64,000 bases of DNA from Terrisporobacter othiniensis (GTDB lineage: Bacteria; Bacillota; Clostridia; Peptostreptococcales; Peptostreptococcaceae): contig NZ_JWHR01000121.1 of assembly GCF_000808015.1 (NCBI RefSeq), forward strand, positions 1-64,000, in the 5' to 3' direction. Within the stretch, counting starts at the first letter, position 1. Each line of letters begins with the position of its first letter. Positions 16,560-25,500 of this stretch are shown piece after piece. The notes below the pieces were generated by a model that did no database searches, was not told the origin of the DNA, and worked only from the letters and a program-made list of their open reading frames with translations. A program made the translations under genes and the position numbers.

Positions 16560-17210
16560 TTAATATTTTAAAGATTTCATTACTTTGTCAATTTCTTTAC
16601 TTGCTTTATCTATAGAAGCTAATCTTTCTTCTTCTGTAGTTCCAGTCCCATCAACTAATATTTCCTTTGTTTTCTTTATACCTATAAACTTTGATATATA
16701 TTTTATGTAACTAACTCCACGATTTAGAATCAGTTTTGTATATGGAAGTATTTTACCACCACTTGATTGAATATATACTAAACTTCTATCAAAGTCATTT
16801 AGTTTTCCTTTTGGTTTTTTATTTTCAAATTTTATCGTCTTTTTGTCTTGAATTACACAGTCAAAATATTCTTTAAGTTGTGGTGGAAAGGATGAATTCC
16901 ACATTGGTGCTGAAATAACATATACTCTAGCGTTAATAAACTGCTCGCACAAATCATTTATTCTTTGTATTTCTTTTTGATCATGGTCGTCTAATTGTTT
17001 TAGAGCTTCTTTTTCAACTAAAGCACTACGACCTGCAAAATATTCATATTCCATTCTTGGTATATGATCTTTGTATAAATCCACTTCCTCCACATCAAAA
17101 TCAGGATTTTTTTCAATGAACTTCTGTATAAAAAGTCTAGCTACAGTTTTACTTGATGATAGCTTTTCTGGTTTTGAATTACAGCTAATATATAATAATG
17201 TTTTTTTCAT
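16560..17210 (-). CDS. FMN-dependent NADH-azoreductase-like flavoprotein
   Basis: A 216-residue flavodoxin-fold protein of the AzoR/NQO family. It begins KKTLLYISCNSKPEKLSSSKTV with the phosphate-binding loop, then has VISAPMWNSSFPPQLKEYFDCV (the family's (A/V)PMWNFSxPxxLKxYxD pattern near residue 98) and a VYIQSSGG flavin loop. Such enzymes use FMN and NADH to reduce quinones and azo compounds in the cytoplasm. The ATG at 17210 has GAGGTG upstream. The gene stands alone between the his promoter region and the Fic-like gene's terminator. Physiological substrate unknown. Confidence 0.85.
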   Translation of the reverse strand: MKKTLLYISCNSKPEKLSSSKTVARLFIQKFIEKNPDFDVEEVDLYKDHIPRMEYEYFAGRSALVEKEALKQLDDHDQKEIQRINDLCEQFINARVYVISAPMWNSSFPPQLKEYFDCVIQDKKTIKFENKKPKGKLNDFDRSLVYIQSSGGKILPYTKLILNRGVSYIKYISKFIGIKKTKEILVDGTGTTEEERLASIDKASKEIDKVMKSLKY

Positions 17211-17281
17211 GTTTCACCTCAAATAAATAATTGATAATATTATATTATTTGTAAAAAATTTGAATTTATTCCTTTTATATA

Positions 17282-17312
17282 ATAAAAAGAAGTACACATT
17301 TTTGTGTACCCC
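17282..17312 (-). terminator. Terminator after the Fic-like gene
   Basis: A stem GTACACA / TGTGTAC (17292-17298 with 17303-17309) with a 4-base loop, extended by weak flanking pairs and followed on the minus strand by CTTCTTTTTATT. It lies just downstream of the Fic-like gene's stop. Confidence 0.7.
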
Positions 17313-17320
17313 TTTGAAAT

Positions 17321-18373
17321 CTATTTTTTCTTCCACTTAGCACTTCTACCTTTTGCCACAACTTCTATTTTACCGCTTTTTCTCAAGTTATTAAAAACTC
17401 GGTTAATAGTTGGCTCTGGAATATCAGGACACTGATTTCTCACATCGTCCTTTGTAAAATATCCCAAAGTGGAGTTAATAATCTTTTCTATTCTTCTAGT
17501 TTTAGTTTCTTTTTTATTTCCTGTTAAATTCATCTCTTCAGTTAAATCTTCATACGCTATTAGTATAAACTCTAAGAAATAGTCTAGCCATTTATTCATA
17601 TTATAAGAATCTCTTTCAAAATCTCCTTGTTTAGTAAATAAGGTTTTGAAATATATGTAGTTTTCATCATAATATAATTTTCCCAAGCTAGTAAATCTAC
17701 CTATCTCATATCCGCTTTTGTTTAAAAGTAATAAAGTTAAAATTTTTGCCATGGCTAAGTTATCTTCCTTAAATGGTGATATTAAGATAAAGTCCATTAC
17801 AAAAGAAGCAATTATTATAAGATCTTGAACTTTATCTTCTTTCAAAAGCTCATAATATTTTTTACATAAGTTTTCCACTTTATTTTCTATATTTTTTTCT
17901 ACATTAAATTCATTATCTAAGTCCTTATTAAATTCATCAAATTTTTCATATTCTAAATTCAAATAACCTAGTGCTTCATTTCTATACCTTCCACCTCTTA
18001 CAAGTGAATATCTATGCAAATATCCATGAAGTTCTAGTATGGTTTGAGAGCATATTTGAATATCTTCATAAGCACTATTTACCGTTTTTACTACATCTCT
18101 AAACTCTACAACGCCAATATCCTCCCTAGAATGTGGTGTAATTTCATTATTGATTAACTTAATAAGGTTTTCCTTTCCCCCATTAAAGCTATCAATATAA
18201 GTATCATAAACAAATTTAGTAATAGCATCATCAGTCATATCTATTATCACACTCTTAGGTTGTTTTTTATAGATGATTTGCTCTCCTTTATATTCATTTA
18301 TCTTGCATAACTTTTTTACAATGTTCATATCAACTGATATATTAGTCAATTTTGTCCCCATAGTGTATTCCAT
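17321..18373 (-). CDS. Fic-family protein with degenerate catalytic motif and C-terminal winged helix
   Basis: A 350-residue Fic-fold protein. The Fic N-terminal segment (HGYLHRYSLVRGGRYRNEALGYL near residue 115, quoted in parts: VRGGRYRNEALGY) and the following helices match Fic proteins. Where the family has HPFxDGNGRxxR, this protein reads ISPFKEDNLAMAK (residues ~198-210): the catalytic His is Ser, and the Gly-Asn-Gly-Arg core is lost. Nucleotide transfer by the classic mechanism is unlikely. A C-terminal winged-helix domain follows (GYFTKDDVRNQCPDIPEPTINRVFNNLRKSG). A regulator built on a dead Fic fold is plausible. I chose ATG 18373 because TGGAG lies 8 bases upstream. Confidence 0.75.
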   Translation of the reverse strand: MEYTMGTKLTNISVDMNIVKKLCKINEYKGEQIIYKKQPKSVIIDMTDDAITKFVYDTYIDSFNGGKENLIKLINNEITPHSREDIGVVEFRDVVKTVNSAYEDIQICSQTILELHGYLHRYSLVRGGRYRNEALGYLNLEYEKFDEFNKDLDNEFNVEKNIENKVENLCKKYYELLKEDKVQDLIIIASFVMDFILISPFKEDNLAMAKILTLLLLNKSGYEIGRFTSLGKLYYDENYIYFKTLFTKQGDFERDSYNMNKWLDYFLEFILIAYEDLTEEMNLTGNKKETKTRRIEKIINSTLGYFTKDDVRNQCPDIPEPTINRVFNNLRKSGKIEVVAKGRSAKWKKK

Positions 18374-18558
18374 AATATTCACTCCAAACCCCATTAATAT
18401 ACATTATTTAAAAAATAATCGTCGTAATACTTAGATTCTACCATAATTTGTTACCATTCACAATTATTTATGTACTATTTCTTGCCAATTTACAGAATAT
18501 TTTTATTATTCACTTGTGTTTCATAAATTTACAACTTTATTTATTTTGTATTATAACA

Positions 18559-18597
18559 GAAAAACCTTACTTAAATATTGTTTAAGTAAGGTTTTTC
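18559..18597. terminator. Terminator of the interrupted FAD oxidoreductase gene
   Basis: A long, nearly perfect stem (AAAAACCTTACTTAAA / TTTAAGTAAGGTTTTT) with a 4-5 base loop and T-runs on both strands. It lies 5 bp after the stop of the oxidoreductase fragment at 18602. The preceding bases (18398-18555) are AT-rich, with no other recognised element. Confidence 0.88.
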
Positions 18598-18601
18598 ATT
18601 A

Positions 18602-18886
18602 TTAAATTAAGTTGTTATTGTAAACGCCTAATAAATCTACATCTTTTACTTTCTTTTTTATTTTTTCTTTATCTATTGTATAAAAACCGAGTTGTTTCAT
18701 TCTATTTAAATAAATACTTCCTGCAAAAGTGAACCTCTTCTTAGATCCACCTTCTTTATGCATCTCTTCATTGGAGTAAGATATGAAGTCTCCTATTACT
18801 AAACTGCTTGGCAATTGCAAATAATCCATATTAGCCAAATATCTTACTGCATTATGTCCAGCTAAAGATCCCGTACAAATTGCTTC
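18602..18886 (-). pseudogene. 3' fragment of a GidA/TrmFO-like FAD-dependent oxidoreductase gene, cut by prophage 1
   Basis: C-terminal ~95 residues of a host flavoprotein, beginning at the attL core. It reads EAICTGSLAGHNAVRYL, the conserved end of the FAD-binding fold in GidA/TrmFO-like proteins, and continues to a basic C terminus. Joined at the GAAGC core to the fragment at 56672-56880, it gives ...YVGHTEA-ICTGSLAGHN... in frame, so the gene was intact before insertion. The frame stays open into the phage arm as far as a TTG at 18901, which may allow a short translation product, but no ribosome site is seen. Phage excision would not by itself restore the gene, because a second prophage interrupts it further upstream. 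Confidence 0.85.
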
Positions 18887-18914
18887 TGCAACAGCAACCA
18901 AAATACAATGTTTT
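18882..18914 (+). other. attL of prophage 1
   Basis: Core GCTTC at 18882-18886, host sequence to the left and phage arm to the right. The arm contains TGCAACAGCAACC and then AAAATACAATGTTTT (18900-18914), the inverse complement of the arm at the other end of the prophage. The core and junction are set by restoration of the host frame when both ends are joined. The exact 2-bp crossover within GCTTC cannot be read from sequence. Confidence 0.85.
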
Positions 18915-19345
18915 CTTTTAACTTTTATGAAACTTTATATAAATGTTCCTCTGATAAAACTTTTGGGGATAGGCTTAAAAATGAAAGACTTAAAAAAGGC
19001 TTATCTCAATACGATTTAAGTAATTTAACAAATATAACTAGAGCTGCTCTTTCAGAATATGAATTAAATAATATTATTCCGACTAAAAAAACAATCTTAA
19101 AAATAGGTTCTGTATTGGATATTGATTATATTTGTAATGAGGGTTATAGTAAGTTAATTATATCTAATTTTAATGAAAAATTAAAGTTGTGGAGATTAAA
19201 AAATAACTTTTCTATTACAAAAGCAAGTACTTATTTTAATACTGATAGAAGTACTTATTACAAGTGGGAAAAAGGCATTTTTAATATAAGTAAAGATAAA
19301 TATTATCACAATAAAAATTTAATAGATTCTATATTAGATTTATAA
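18908..19345 (+). CDS. Protein with two HTH (XRE-type) domains, adjacent to attL
   Basis: A 145-residue DNA-binding protein. A first XRE-type HTH lies at residues ~18-70 (RLKNERLKKGLSQYDLSNL...TRAALSEYE). A second, more divergent HTH-like repeat lies at ~88-140 (LKLWRLKNNFSITKASTYFN...STYYKWEKG). Its ATG lies inside the attP arm, 22 bp from the core, and no clear ribosome site precedes it; an internal start is possible. In the circular phage the serine integrase gene would lie immediately upstream on the same strand, reading through attP into this gene. Candidates are an excision-directing factor or a regulator of integration; neither is proven. Confidence 0.65.
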   Translation: MFSFNFYETLYKCSSDKTFGDRLKNERLKKGLSQYDLSNLTNITRAALSEYELNNIIPTKKTILKIGSVLDIDYICNEGYSKLIISNFNEKLKLWRLKNNFSITKASTYFNTDRSTYYKWEKGIFNISKDKYYHNKNLIDSILDL

Positions 19346-19362
19346 AAGAAATGGGTATAGAC

Positions 19363-19396
19363 AAAGCTAGAGTAAAATTAATTACTCTAGCTTTTT
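19363..19396. terminator. Terminator after the two-HTH gene
   Basis: A 13-bp stem (AAAGCTAGAGTAA / TTACTCTAGCTTT) with a short AATTAA-type loop, followed by TTTTT on the plus strand. It stands between convergent genes and can act on both. Confidence 0.85.
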
Positions 19397-19421
19397 AAAA
19401 CTATTGTGATTTTACAATTTT

Positions 19422-19769
19422 TTAAATATCATTTAATGTATTTATCAATTTATCATATAATCTATTATTTATTTTTATTAAACTTTTTTTACCATCTTTA
19501 AACTCTAGACTAACAATATGATAACATATATGCATATTTGAGGTAAATATTGCAAGAACTCCTAATGGTCCAATTAAATATACACCTATAACTAATCTAG
19601 CTATTATATCCAGAATATTCTTTTTATAATTTGTATGTATTAATTTATAGTTATCTACTACATCTTTAGAAATATTTAGATTTAAATTTTCACTTTCTAA
19701 TCTCAATATATCTTTACTATGTTTAATTATACAATTTTTATAGTCTCCTCTAATAACAGTATTTATCAT
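19422..19769 (-). CDS. Hypothetical membrane-associated protein
   Basis: A 115-residue protein; the start is ATG 19769, with GAAGGGAG 8 bases upstream. The N-terminal ~55 residues are polar. A hydrophobic hairpin follows (DIIARLVIGVYLIGPLGVLAIF at ~60-80), then a strand (HIVSLEFKDGKKSLIKI) and a short helix. It resembles small PH-like/bacterial 'membrane-binding' proteins in layout, but I recognise no named family. It lies beside attL, convergent with the two-HTH gene, in the region where phages carry lysogenic cargo. Function unknown. Confidence 0.5.
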   Translation of the reverse strand: MINTVIRGDYKNCIIKHSKDILRLESENLNLNISKDVVDNYKLIHTNYKKNILDIIARLVIGVYLIGPLGVLAIFTSNMHICYHIVSLEFKDGKKSLIKINNRLYDKLINTLNDI

Positions 19770-19908
19770 AATTTTTTCTCCCTTCAAAACTATATTTATA
19801 TTATATATTTTTTATGGAATAAAATAAAGGTTTTTGGTATTTTTTGTAATATTATATGATATATTGTATAATATATCAGTAAAATTTAACCAAAAAGGAG
19901 ATAAGATT

Positions 19909-20757
19909 ATGAAAAACTTAAAAAAAATATTAATGTCTTGTATGATATTTACATTAGTCTTAGGAGGTAGTTCTTTTGCCTCGGAAAATGAAAATCCAAA
20001 TAGTGAATATTCAATAAGCGAGTATGAATTAGTAAAACAATTAGAGTCAAAAAGCAATTCTGAATTAAAACGTATGGGATATGATAATGAGGATATAGAT
20101 CAAATAAGAAATTATGATGAACTATTTAAAGAAAATATTGAAGAAATTAAAGGTATAAATGAAGATGTCCTAAAAAATGATTTTGAATATACAGATGAAC
20201 AAATTGATATAATACAAAATTTTAATGGTTCTGAATCCCAAATGGCAAAGGCATCTGCTTCTGTAAGTGTTAAAGCAACAAAAAATAGTTCTAGTTCGAC
20301 AAGTAAAATATCGCGATTGAATGTAAAAATAAGATTTGTATGGTCTGGAATTCCAGCAACTCAATTTATAGATTCTTTTGCTATGGTAAATAGCGAAAAT
20401 ATGTTTTATGACAATAAATCTACATTATTTACTTGTACATATGTTGCAGGAAATGGATATCAAAGAACTTATCGTTTTAGTTTAAGAAGTAATGATGCAG
20501 GAACTACTGGAGCTGATGTTAGTTTTCCTGTGTATAAAAATCATGGAACTAAATATTATTTAAAATCAGGAAGTGCAAATGTTCCTCTTCATAGAGAGCA
20601 TACAAGCGCAAATAAAATAATATCGTGTGGTATAGGTGTTGCATATGGTCATGCATTACTTCCATCTACACCAATAAGTGTATCATATAAAAATTTAAGT
20701 ATAAGTTTCTCTGGTAAAGTAAGTAAAACATATGATACTTTTAAATTCAAGCTATAA
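19909..20757 (+). CDS. Secreted protein, lysogenic-conversion candidate
   Basis: A 282-residue protein starting at ATG 19909 with AAAAAGGAG 7 bases upstream. Residues 1-25 form a signal peptide (KNLKKILMSCMIFTLVLGG, then SSFA-S as the likely cleavage site). A charged, helical pro-region follows (~26-115), with repeated DEQIDIIQNF-like units. A Ser/Thr/Lys linker and a C-terminal ~150-residue beta-rich domain complete it. No catalytic motif was recognised. Codons and strand differ from the late operon, and it is flanked by terminators, so it is probably expressed from the prophage and exported. Function unknown; a surface or toxin-like role cannot be told apart. Confidence 0.65.
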   Translation: MKNLKKILMSCMIFTLVLGGSSFASENENPNSEYSISEYELVKQLESKSNSELKRMGYDNEDIDQIRNYDELFKENIEEIKGINEDVLKNDFEYTDEQIDIIQNFNGSESQMAKASASVSVKATKNSSSSTSKISRLNVKIRFVWSGIPATQFIDSFAMVNSENMFYDNKSTLFTCTYVAGNGYQRTYRFSLRSNDAGTTGADVSFPVYKNHGTKYYLKSGSANVPLHREHTSANKIISCGIGVAYGHALLPSTPISVSYKNLSISFSGKVSKTYDTFKFKL

Positions 20758-20793
20758 GCATTTTAAAATTTATTGAATATTTTTCCAAAATAG

Positions 20794-20834
20794 AAAAAGC
20801 CTTGCTAGTAGTATAATACTAACAAGGCTTTTTT
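20794..20834. terminator. Bidirectional terminator between cargo gene and endolysin
   Basis: A stem of AAAAAGCCTTG / CAAGGCTTTTT, plus an inner CTAGTAGTAT / ATACTAA pairing, with T-runs on both strands. It ends the secreted-protein transcript and the phage late operon. Confidence 0.88.
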
Positions 20835-21725
20835 CTATTTTTCTACAGATATATATTTTTTATTTAAAGATAACCATCCTTTTCTGTATGGAGCATACCC
20901 CCATTTTCCATTTTTAGATATTTTAGTTATTTTATACCTCACACCTTTTGGAGCTGTATGTAATATATCAGCTTCAGTTGTTGGTGACTTTCTTATATTA
21001 AGTTTTCCTTTTGTAATTACATAATAAGGAACTTTATTTGTTATATACTCACTAGTTGCTGGTTTAGTAAATCCATTTAATCCTTTTGATTTTATAAGAG
21101 ATGGATAATCTACATAACAATAGTTTTGGTCAGTACTTGCAGAAGGTATCCCATTTATTTTTTTATTTCTAAGCAGATTTGTCTCTCCTCCAAACTGCCA
21201 CATCATTAGATCCTTTTCTTTGTAACCACATTCTTTTGCATAATGAGCTATCCATTTATCATACTTAGAAAGTTCACTTTCAATAAGATGATCTCTTAAT
21301 ATATATTTGCCTGAATAAATTGCAACGTAGTATCCTGCATCCTCTACAACCTTAGCCATAGCTTTTACTGCATCTGTTAGTTGTCTTTTTGAGGTTTTCT
21401 TTAATACTTCTGTATCTTCTATATCCAAGAATATTGGATATTCAAACTTCTTTCCTTTAAGTAAATCTACTATAAATTTACCCTCTGCTTTACCTTCTGC
21501 AACAGTAGCACATCTACTATAGTAATAAGCTCCTACAGGCATTCCTATAGCTTTTGCCTGTTTATAATATTCTTCAAACTTAACATCCTTTGCCATTGTT
21601 TTACTAGAAGATAAACTAGTTCTTCCAGCTCTTAATATTGCATATTTTACACCTTCAGATTTTACTTTACTCCAGTTAATAGTTCCATTGTGATAACTAA
21701 CATCAATTCCAAATATTTTTTCCAT
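20835..21725 (-). CDS. Endolysin: GH25 lysozyme with C-terminal SH3b domain
   Basis: A 296-residue phage lysin. The GH25 muramidase domain (~1-200) begins FGIDVSYHNGTINWSKVK, with the active-site Asp near residue 6, and contains FLDIEDTE (catalytic Asp/Glu near residues 97-99) and the MWQFGG strand. The C-terminal part (~230-296) is an SH3-like wall-binding domain (GKLNIRKSPTTEADILHTAPKGVRY). It lacks a signal peptide, so the holin releases it. It has a near-identical copy in prophage 2 at 58037-58927. It is the last gene of the late operon, after holin and XhlA-like genes. Confidence 0.94.
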   Translation of the reverse strand: MEKIFGIDVSYHNGTINWSKVKSEGVKYAILRAGRTSLSSSKTMAKDVKFEEYYKQAKAIGMPVGAYYYSRCATVAEGKAEGKFIVDLLKGKKFEYPIFLDIEDTEVLKKTSKRQLTDAVKAMAKVVEDAGYYVAIYSGKYILRDHLIESELSKYDKWIAHYAKECGYKEKDLMMWQFGGETNLLRNKKINGIPSASTDQNYCYVDYPSLIKSKGLNGFTKPATSEYITNKVPYYVITKGKLNIRKSPTTEADILHTAPKGVRYKITKISKNGKWGYAPYRKGWLSLNKKYISVEK

Positions 21726-21761
21726 TTTATTTACCTTCCTTTATTTATATTTTTATAAAAT

Positions 21762-21801
21762 AAAAAGTAACTTCACATGATCTAGCAAAGTTACTTTAAT
21801 A
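21762..21801 (-). terminator. Hairpin between holin and endolysin genes
   Basis: A stem AAAGTAACTT / AAGTTACTTT with a 12-base loop just after the holin stop. On the minus strand it is followed by TTTTTATTTTAT. It may reduce read-through into the endolysin; a matching hairpin precedes the endolysin of prophage 2. Confidence 0.7.
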
Positions 21802-21808
21802 AATTAAG

Positions 21809-22069
21809 TTACTTACCTTGTATTAAATTTTTAAATATTTGATGTAAACCTGTACTTGATAAACCACTAAATAATCCACCTAAAAGTATTTCAGGATTTA
21901 TATTCCATTTATTTAACCAAATATTTAATATTACACCCAATATAGCCATTATCAATGGGATATGCTTATTATCTATTGAAGGAAAACTTGTCTTAACAAC
22001 ATATCCTACACATACACATATCCCTACTACCAACACAACTAAATAATTAGTTAAAAAGTTTAAATCCAT
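21809..22069 (-). CDS. Phage holin
   Basis: An 86-residue protein with two hydrophobic segments (FLTNYLVVLVVGICVCVGYVV at ~5-25 and HIPLIMAILGVILNIWL at ~36-53), a short Asp-containing turn between them, and a third weakly hydrophobic stretch (LLGGLFSGLSSTGLHQIF). Size, TM pattern and position between the XhlA-like gene and endolysin fit the small phage holins of the phiLC3/A118 type. It forms membrane holes that release the endolysin. AGGAGG precedes the ATG at 22069. It is unrelated to the holin of prophage 2. Confidence 0.8.
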   Translation of the reverse strand: MDLNFLTNYLVVLVVGICVCVGYVVKTSFPSIDNKHIPLIMAILGVILNIWLNKWNINPEILLGGLFSGLSSTGLHQIFKNLIQGK

Positions 22070-22089
22070 TATCTTTACCTCCTAATTTT

Positions 22090-22317
22090 TTATTTCAATA
22101 AAAAAGCAATAACCGAACTTATCAAAGCTCCAGCTATTGCTCGCCATATCCACGTATTTGAATTTTCTAAATCTGTTATTCTGTTATTTGCTACTTTTAT
22201 TTTTTCTTCTATTAATTCAGTCTTTAGATTATTATTTGTATTTATATTTTCTAATAATACTTCAATCCGTACTAGCTTTTCTCTAACCTCTTGGATTGCA
22301 TCCTCTTTTTCTGGCAT
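22090..22317 (-). CDS. XhlA/BhlA-like membrane protein of the lysis cassette
   Basis: A 75-residue protein with an N-terminal coiled coil (EVREKLVRIEVLLENINTNN...EKIKVANNRITDLE) and a C-terminal TM segment (TWIWRAIAGALISSVIAFLLK). This is the standard layout of the XhlA (hemolysin XhlA) family, which assists holin-endolysin lysis. GAAAGGA precedes the ATG. It lies 20 bp before the holin gene. Confidence 0.85.
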   Translation of the reverse strand: MPEKEDAIQEVREKLVRIEVLLENINTNNNLKTELIEEKIKVANNRITDLENSNTWIWRAIAGALISSVIAFLLK

Positions 22318-22337
22318 AAATTAATCCTTTCCTTTAA

Positions 22338-22532
22338 TTATTTTAAAAAGTTATTTTCAATATAAGTCATTATATTGTTTGAGCTATTCTTTAACTCGTC
22401 TTGAACAATAAATCTACTTTCTTGAACATTGTTATTTATAGCAACACCATCTTCGTTTATTTCTGTGTATGTATAACTTAACCTTAAACCTTCAGACATT
22501 TTTATTACACTAAAACTAGTTAATATTTTCAT
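22338..22532 (-). CDS. Small conserved-type phage protein
   Basis: A 64-residue protein starting at ATG 22532, 17 bp inside the end of the large tail gene, with a strong GAGGAGG ribosome site. It reads as a beta-rich small domain (SFSVIKMSEGLRLSYTYTEINEDG) followed by a helix (DELKNSSNNIMTYIENNFL). Small proteins of this pattern often sit between tail-fibre and lysis genes in Clostridium phages. Function unknown. Confidence 0.65.
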   Translation of the reverse strand: MKILTSFSVIKMSEGLRLSYTYTEINEDGVAINNNVQESRFIVQDELKNSSNNIMTYIENNFLK

Positions 22533-25500
22533 AATTCAAATCCTCCTCTATAATTTCCATTAAGTCCTTATTTTCAATTGATCTTTCAACATAATTAATT
22601 ATAAATTCTTCTAGTGGTTTATTTTGAATATCTTTTGTAATTTCTTCATTTATAGATTTTTCTATTTTTCCATCGAAATTTACTCTTTCTTGAATATATT
22701 CTTCATCTAAACCATGGCTCTCACCTATTCTAAATGGATTTTCTTCCCTTTCAAATCTATAATCTTCGTATCCTTTTCTTTTTGCTTTTATTTCATATCC
22801 AACTTCTAAGTTAGGTGTTCCTTTTATAATAAAATGAGTTGGATATCTTTCTATTACATTTGCTATACCTTCTCCATAAACACTTAAAAAAACCTGATAT
22901 TTTCTAGAAGTATTTGCAGTTTCAGTAAATATAGAATCTATATAGACATAGGAGTAACCATCATTATCTAATATTGTTTCACCTATATCACCGAAATAAT
23001 AATCTGCTGTTTCATAAGCATTTATATCTACATATCCAACAGACGTTTGTACACAAGCATTTTTAGTTCCATAGGCTTTAAAATCTTGACATGTTAATTT
23101 ACCTCTTGTACCATCATTATTACCATTACATACTTTAACTTCTACACTTGAAGTAACATTATAACCTTTCCAATAATTTAAATTTAAATTTCCACTATCA
23201 TGATTACTATTAACTTGACTAGAACGAATAACAATTCTTTCTACGAAAGTACTTTGAATAGTATCTTCATTTATACTGTTAACTTCTTTTAATTTATAGT
23301 TATTAAAATTAGTATTTTTATATATATTTAAGGTAGATGAAGATCCTTCCAATACCTTAGTACCTGAACCTGGTTCTCCAACACCAAGGGAAAATACATC
23401 TTTGCCTACTACATCAGCAGAGCGTTTATTAGCACTTGTTTTTCCTCCATAAAAGTAAGCAATTGATTCATTGGTATCACTCCACCAATTATAAAAAGTA
23501 ACCTGATTTTCTCCAAAATAGCCTGATTTACGATCTCCATTACGAGTTCTAAATATTCCATATAGTTCTAATCTTCCACTACTATTTACCTTAAATACTT
23601 CTTCATTGGTATCAGTTTTTATTATCTTAAATCCATTAGCACTTATTGTAGTTTTTGATTTTACATTACTTGATGTTACTGTTATACCATCTTTATCTAT
23701 TGTTGTTATTCCATCATAAACTTCCGAAGGATGCGGACTCCAAGGTTCTACCAACTCTCCTTCTGTTAACAATACTCCTGTATAGTAATACGTTCCACTT
23801 GTGCCACTACCTAATGTACCTAGTCGTATAGATGCTGTAGTTGTTGTAGCTTTAAATGTTATAGATAAGACTTGATATTTTTCTTCCGGACTAGTGTATG
23901 AATGAAGATATTTATCATCATGATAAACTTGTATACCTGTTTTACCACTAGTTGCTTTAACTAAAGCACTTAGAGTATATTGCTTCCCTACTACTAAGTT
24001 ATCTACTATTTGATATACTCCTTGTGATGCTCCATCAGCTACTATTTTCAGACATTTAGCAAACCCCGAGGTTGTAGAGCTAGTTACTGTTCTTGTACAA
24101 GTCCCCAAGTTGCTCCAATTCCTTATGTCTCCAGTTAAAAAAGCACTATTATAAAGCTTATTATAACCACCATTAGCAGTAAATTTAGCTTGCAACTTGT
24201 CCACTGTCTGTTGTACTTGAGAGTGTGTCTGATAACCTTTAGAAGTTACAATTCCATTAACATCATTTGAAGTTGTATAATGATTACTTATTATTGTCGT
24301 TAGCCCTTCTTTAGTTAATTTTTGTTCTGCACTTTGCATTCTAGTTTGTAGGCTAGTAACTTTCCCATCAACAGTAGTTTGAGTTTTCTCTACTTCAGAT
24401 ACTCTACTTGTAATACTAGATAGATTAGTTTCTATCGATGATACTTTTGACTTGGTAGAAGATATTTCTGTTTTATTTGTATCTATCTGTGTTTGCACAT
24501 CTTCAGGAGCGGGTGTCCATCCTATGTCTTTAGTTCCAAAATAAACTCTAAGATTAGATATAGTGAATGTTCCCACCATGTTATCTGTTCTTATATATAC
24601 TGATTTTGTATCCCTCTCCATAGCTGGTTTCCATATATTTTTAACAGTCCCCTTAGTATTAGTTGGACTTATTGTTTGTGTACCCGTCACTAACCCATAC
24701 TGTGGTTCTCCAGTTTGCATGTAGAATGTTCCACTAGGATTTTCACCCTCATATTTCCAATCAAAGACTACTATTAATTCCTTACCCTTTATATCAGTAA
24801 GGTATGGTACAGTAAAATGATAAGTACATCCAGTTCTATTAGTTGTACCTGTTCCAATAATAGATTTAGATGTGCCAGTATCTTTAACAATATTTCTTCC
24901 ACCGATTTCTAGTCCATCAATTTTACTATTTGCACTATTTGCTATATTTAATGCATTTGTAGCATTTGAGTTAGCAGCATTGGCAGTATTAGTAACTGTA
25001 GTCACATTTTTTTCAGTACTAGATACTCTCGCAGTTATACCATCTAAGTCTCTCTCTACTGTATTTACTCTAGTTTCAACACCTGTGATTTTTCCTGTAT
25101 GCTCATTTATTTTAGTCGTATGACTTACAATAGTGCTATTCATAGAGTTTACGGTTTGAACGGTTCTATTGTAATCATCTTTTAATAATATAGTCTGACC
25201 ATCTTTAACTATTTGAGTATTGTTAATAGCTGTAGTTATTTGACCTTGCATTACTCCTATAGTAGTTGAATGGCTCTCTGTTAAAGATTTAGTATCATCT
25301 GCTTGTGTTTTTAATTGATTAAATGCAACATCTAAAGTTTGATTCTGATTATTTAACATAATCTTAGTTGATTTAATTGTATTTGTATTTGTGTCTTTAT
25401 TAAATCCAGTTATAAAGCTACTATAATTTATTTGTTTTTCACCAACAGCATCACTTGCTATCATGTCACTTATAATTAAATCGTCAGCTATAGCTCCTTC

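Noticed and set aside
18900-18914. AAAATACAATGTTTT and AAAACATTGTATTTT as direct att repeats of an ordinary integration
   Set aside because: They are inverted, not direct, so they are attP arms. The shared core that restores the host gene is GCTTC.
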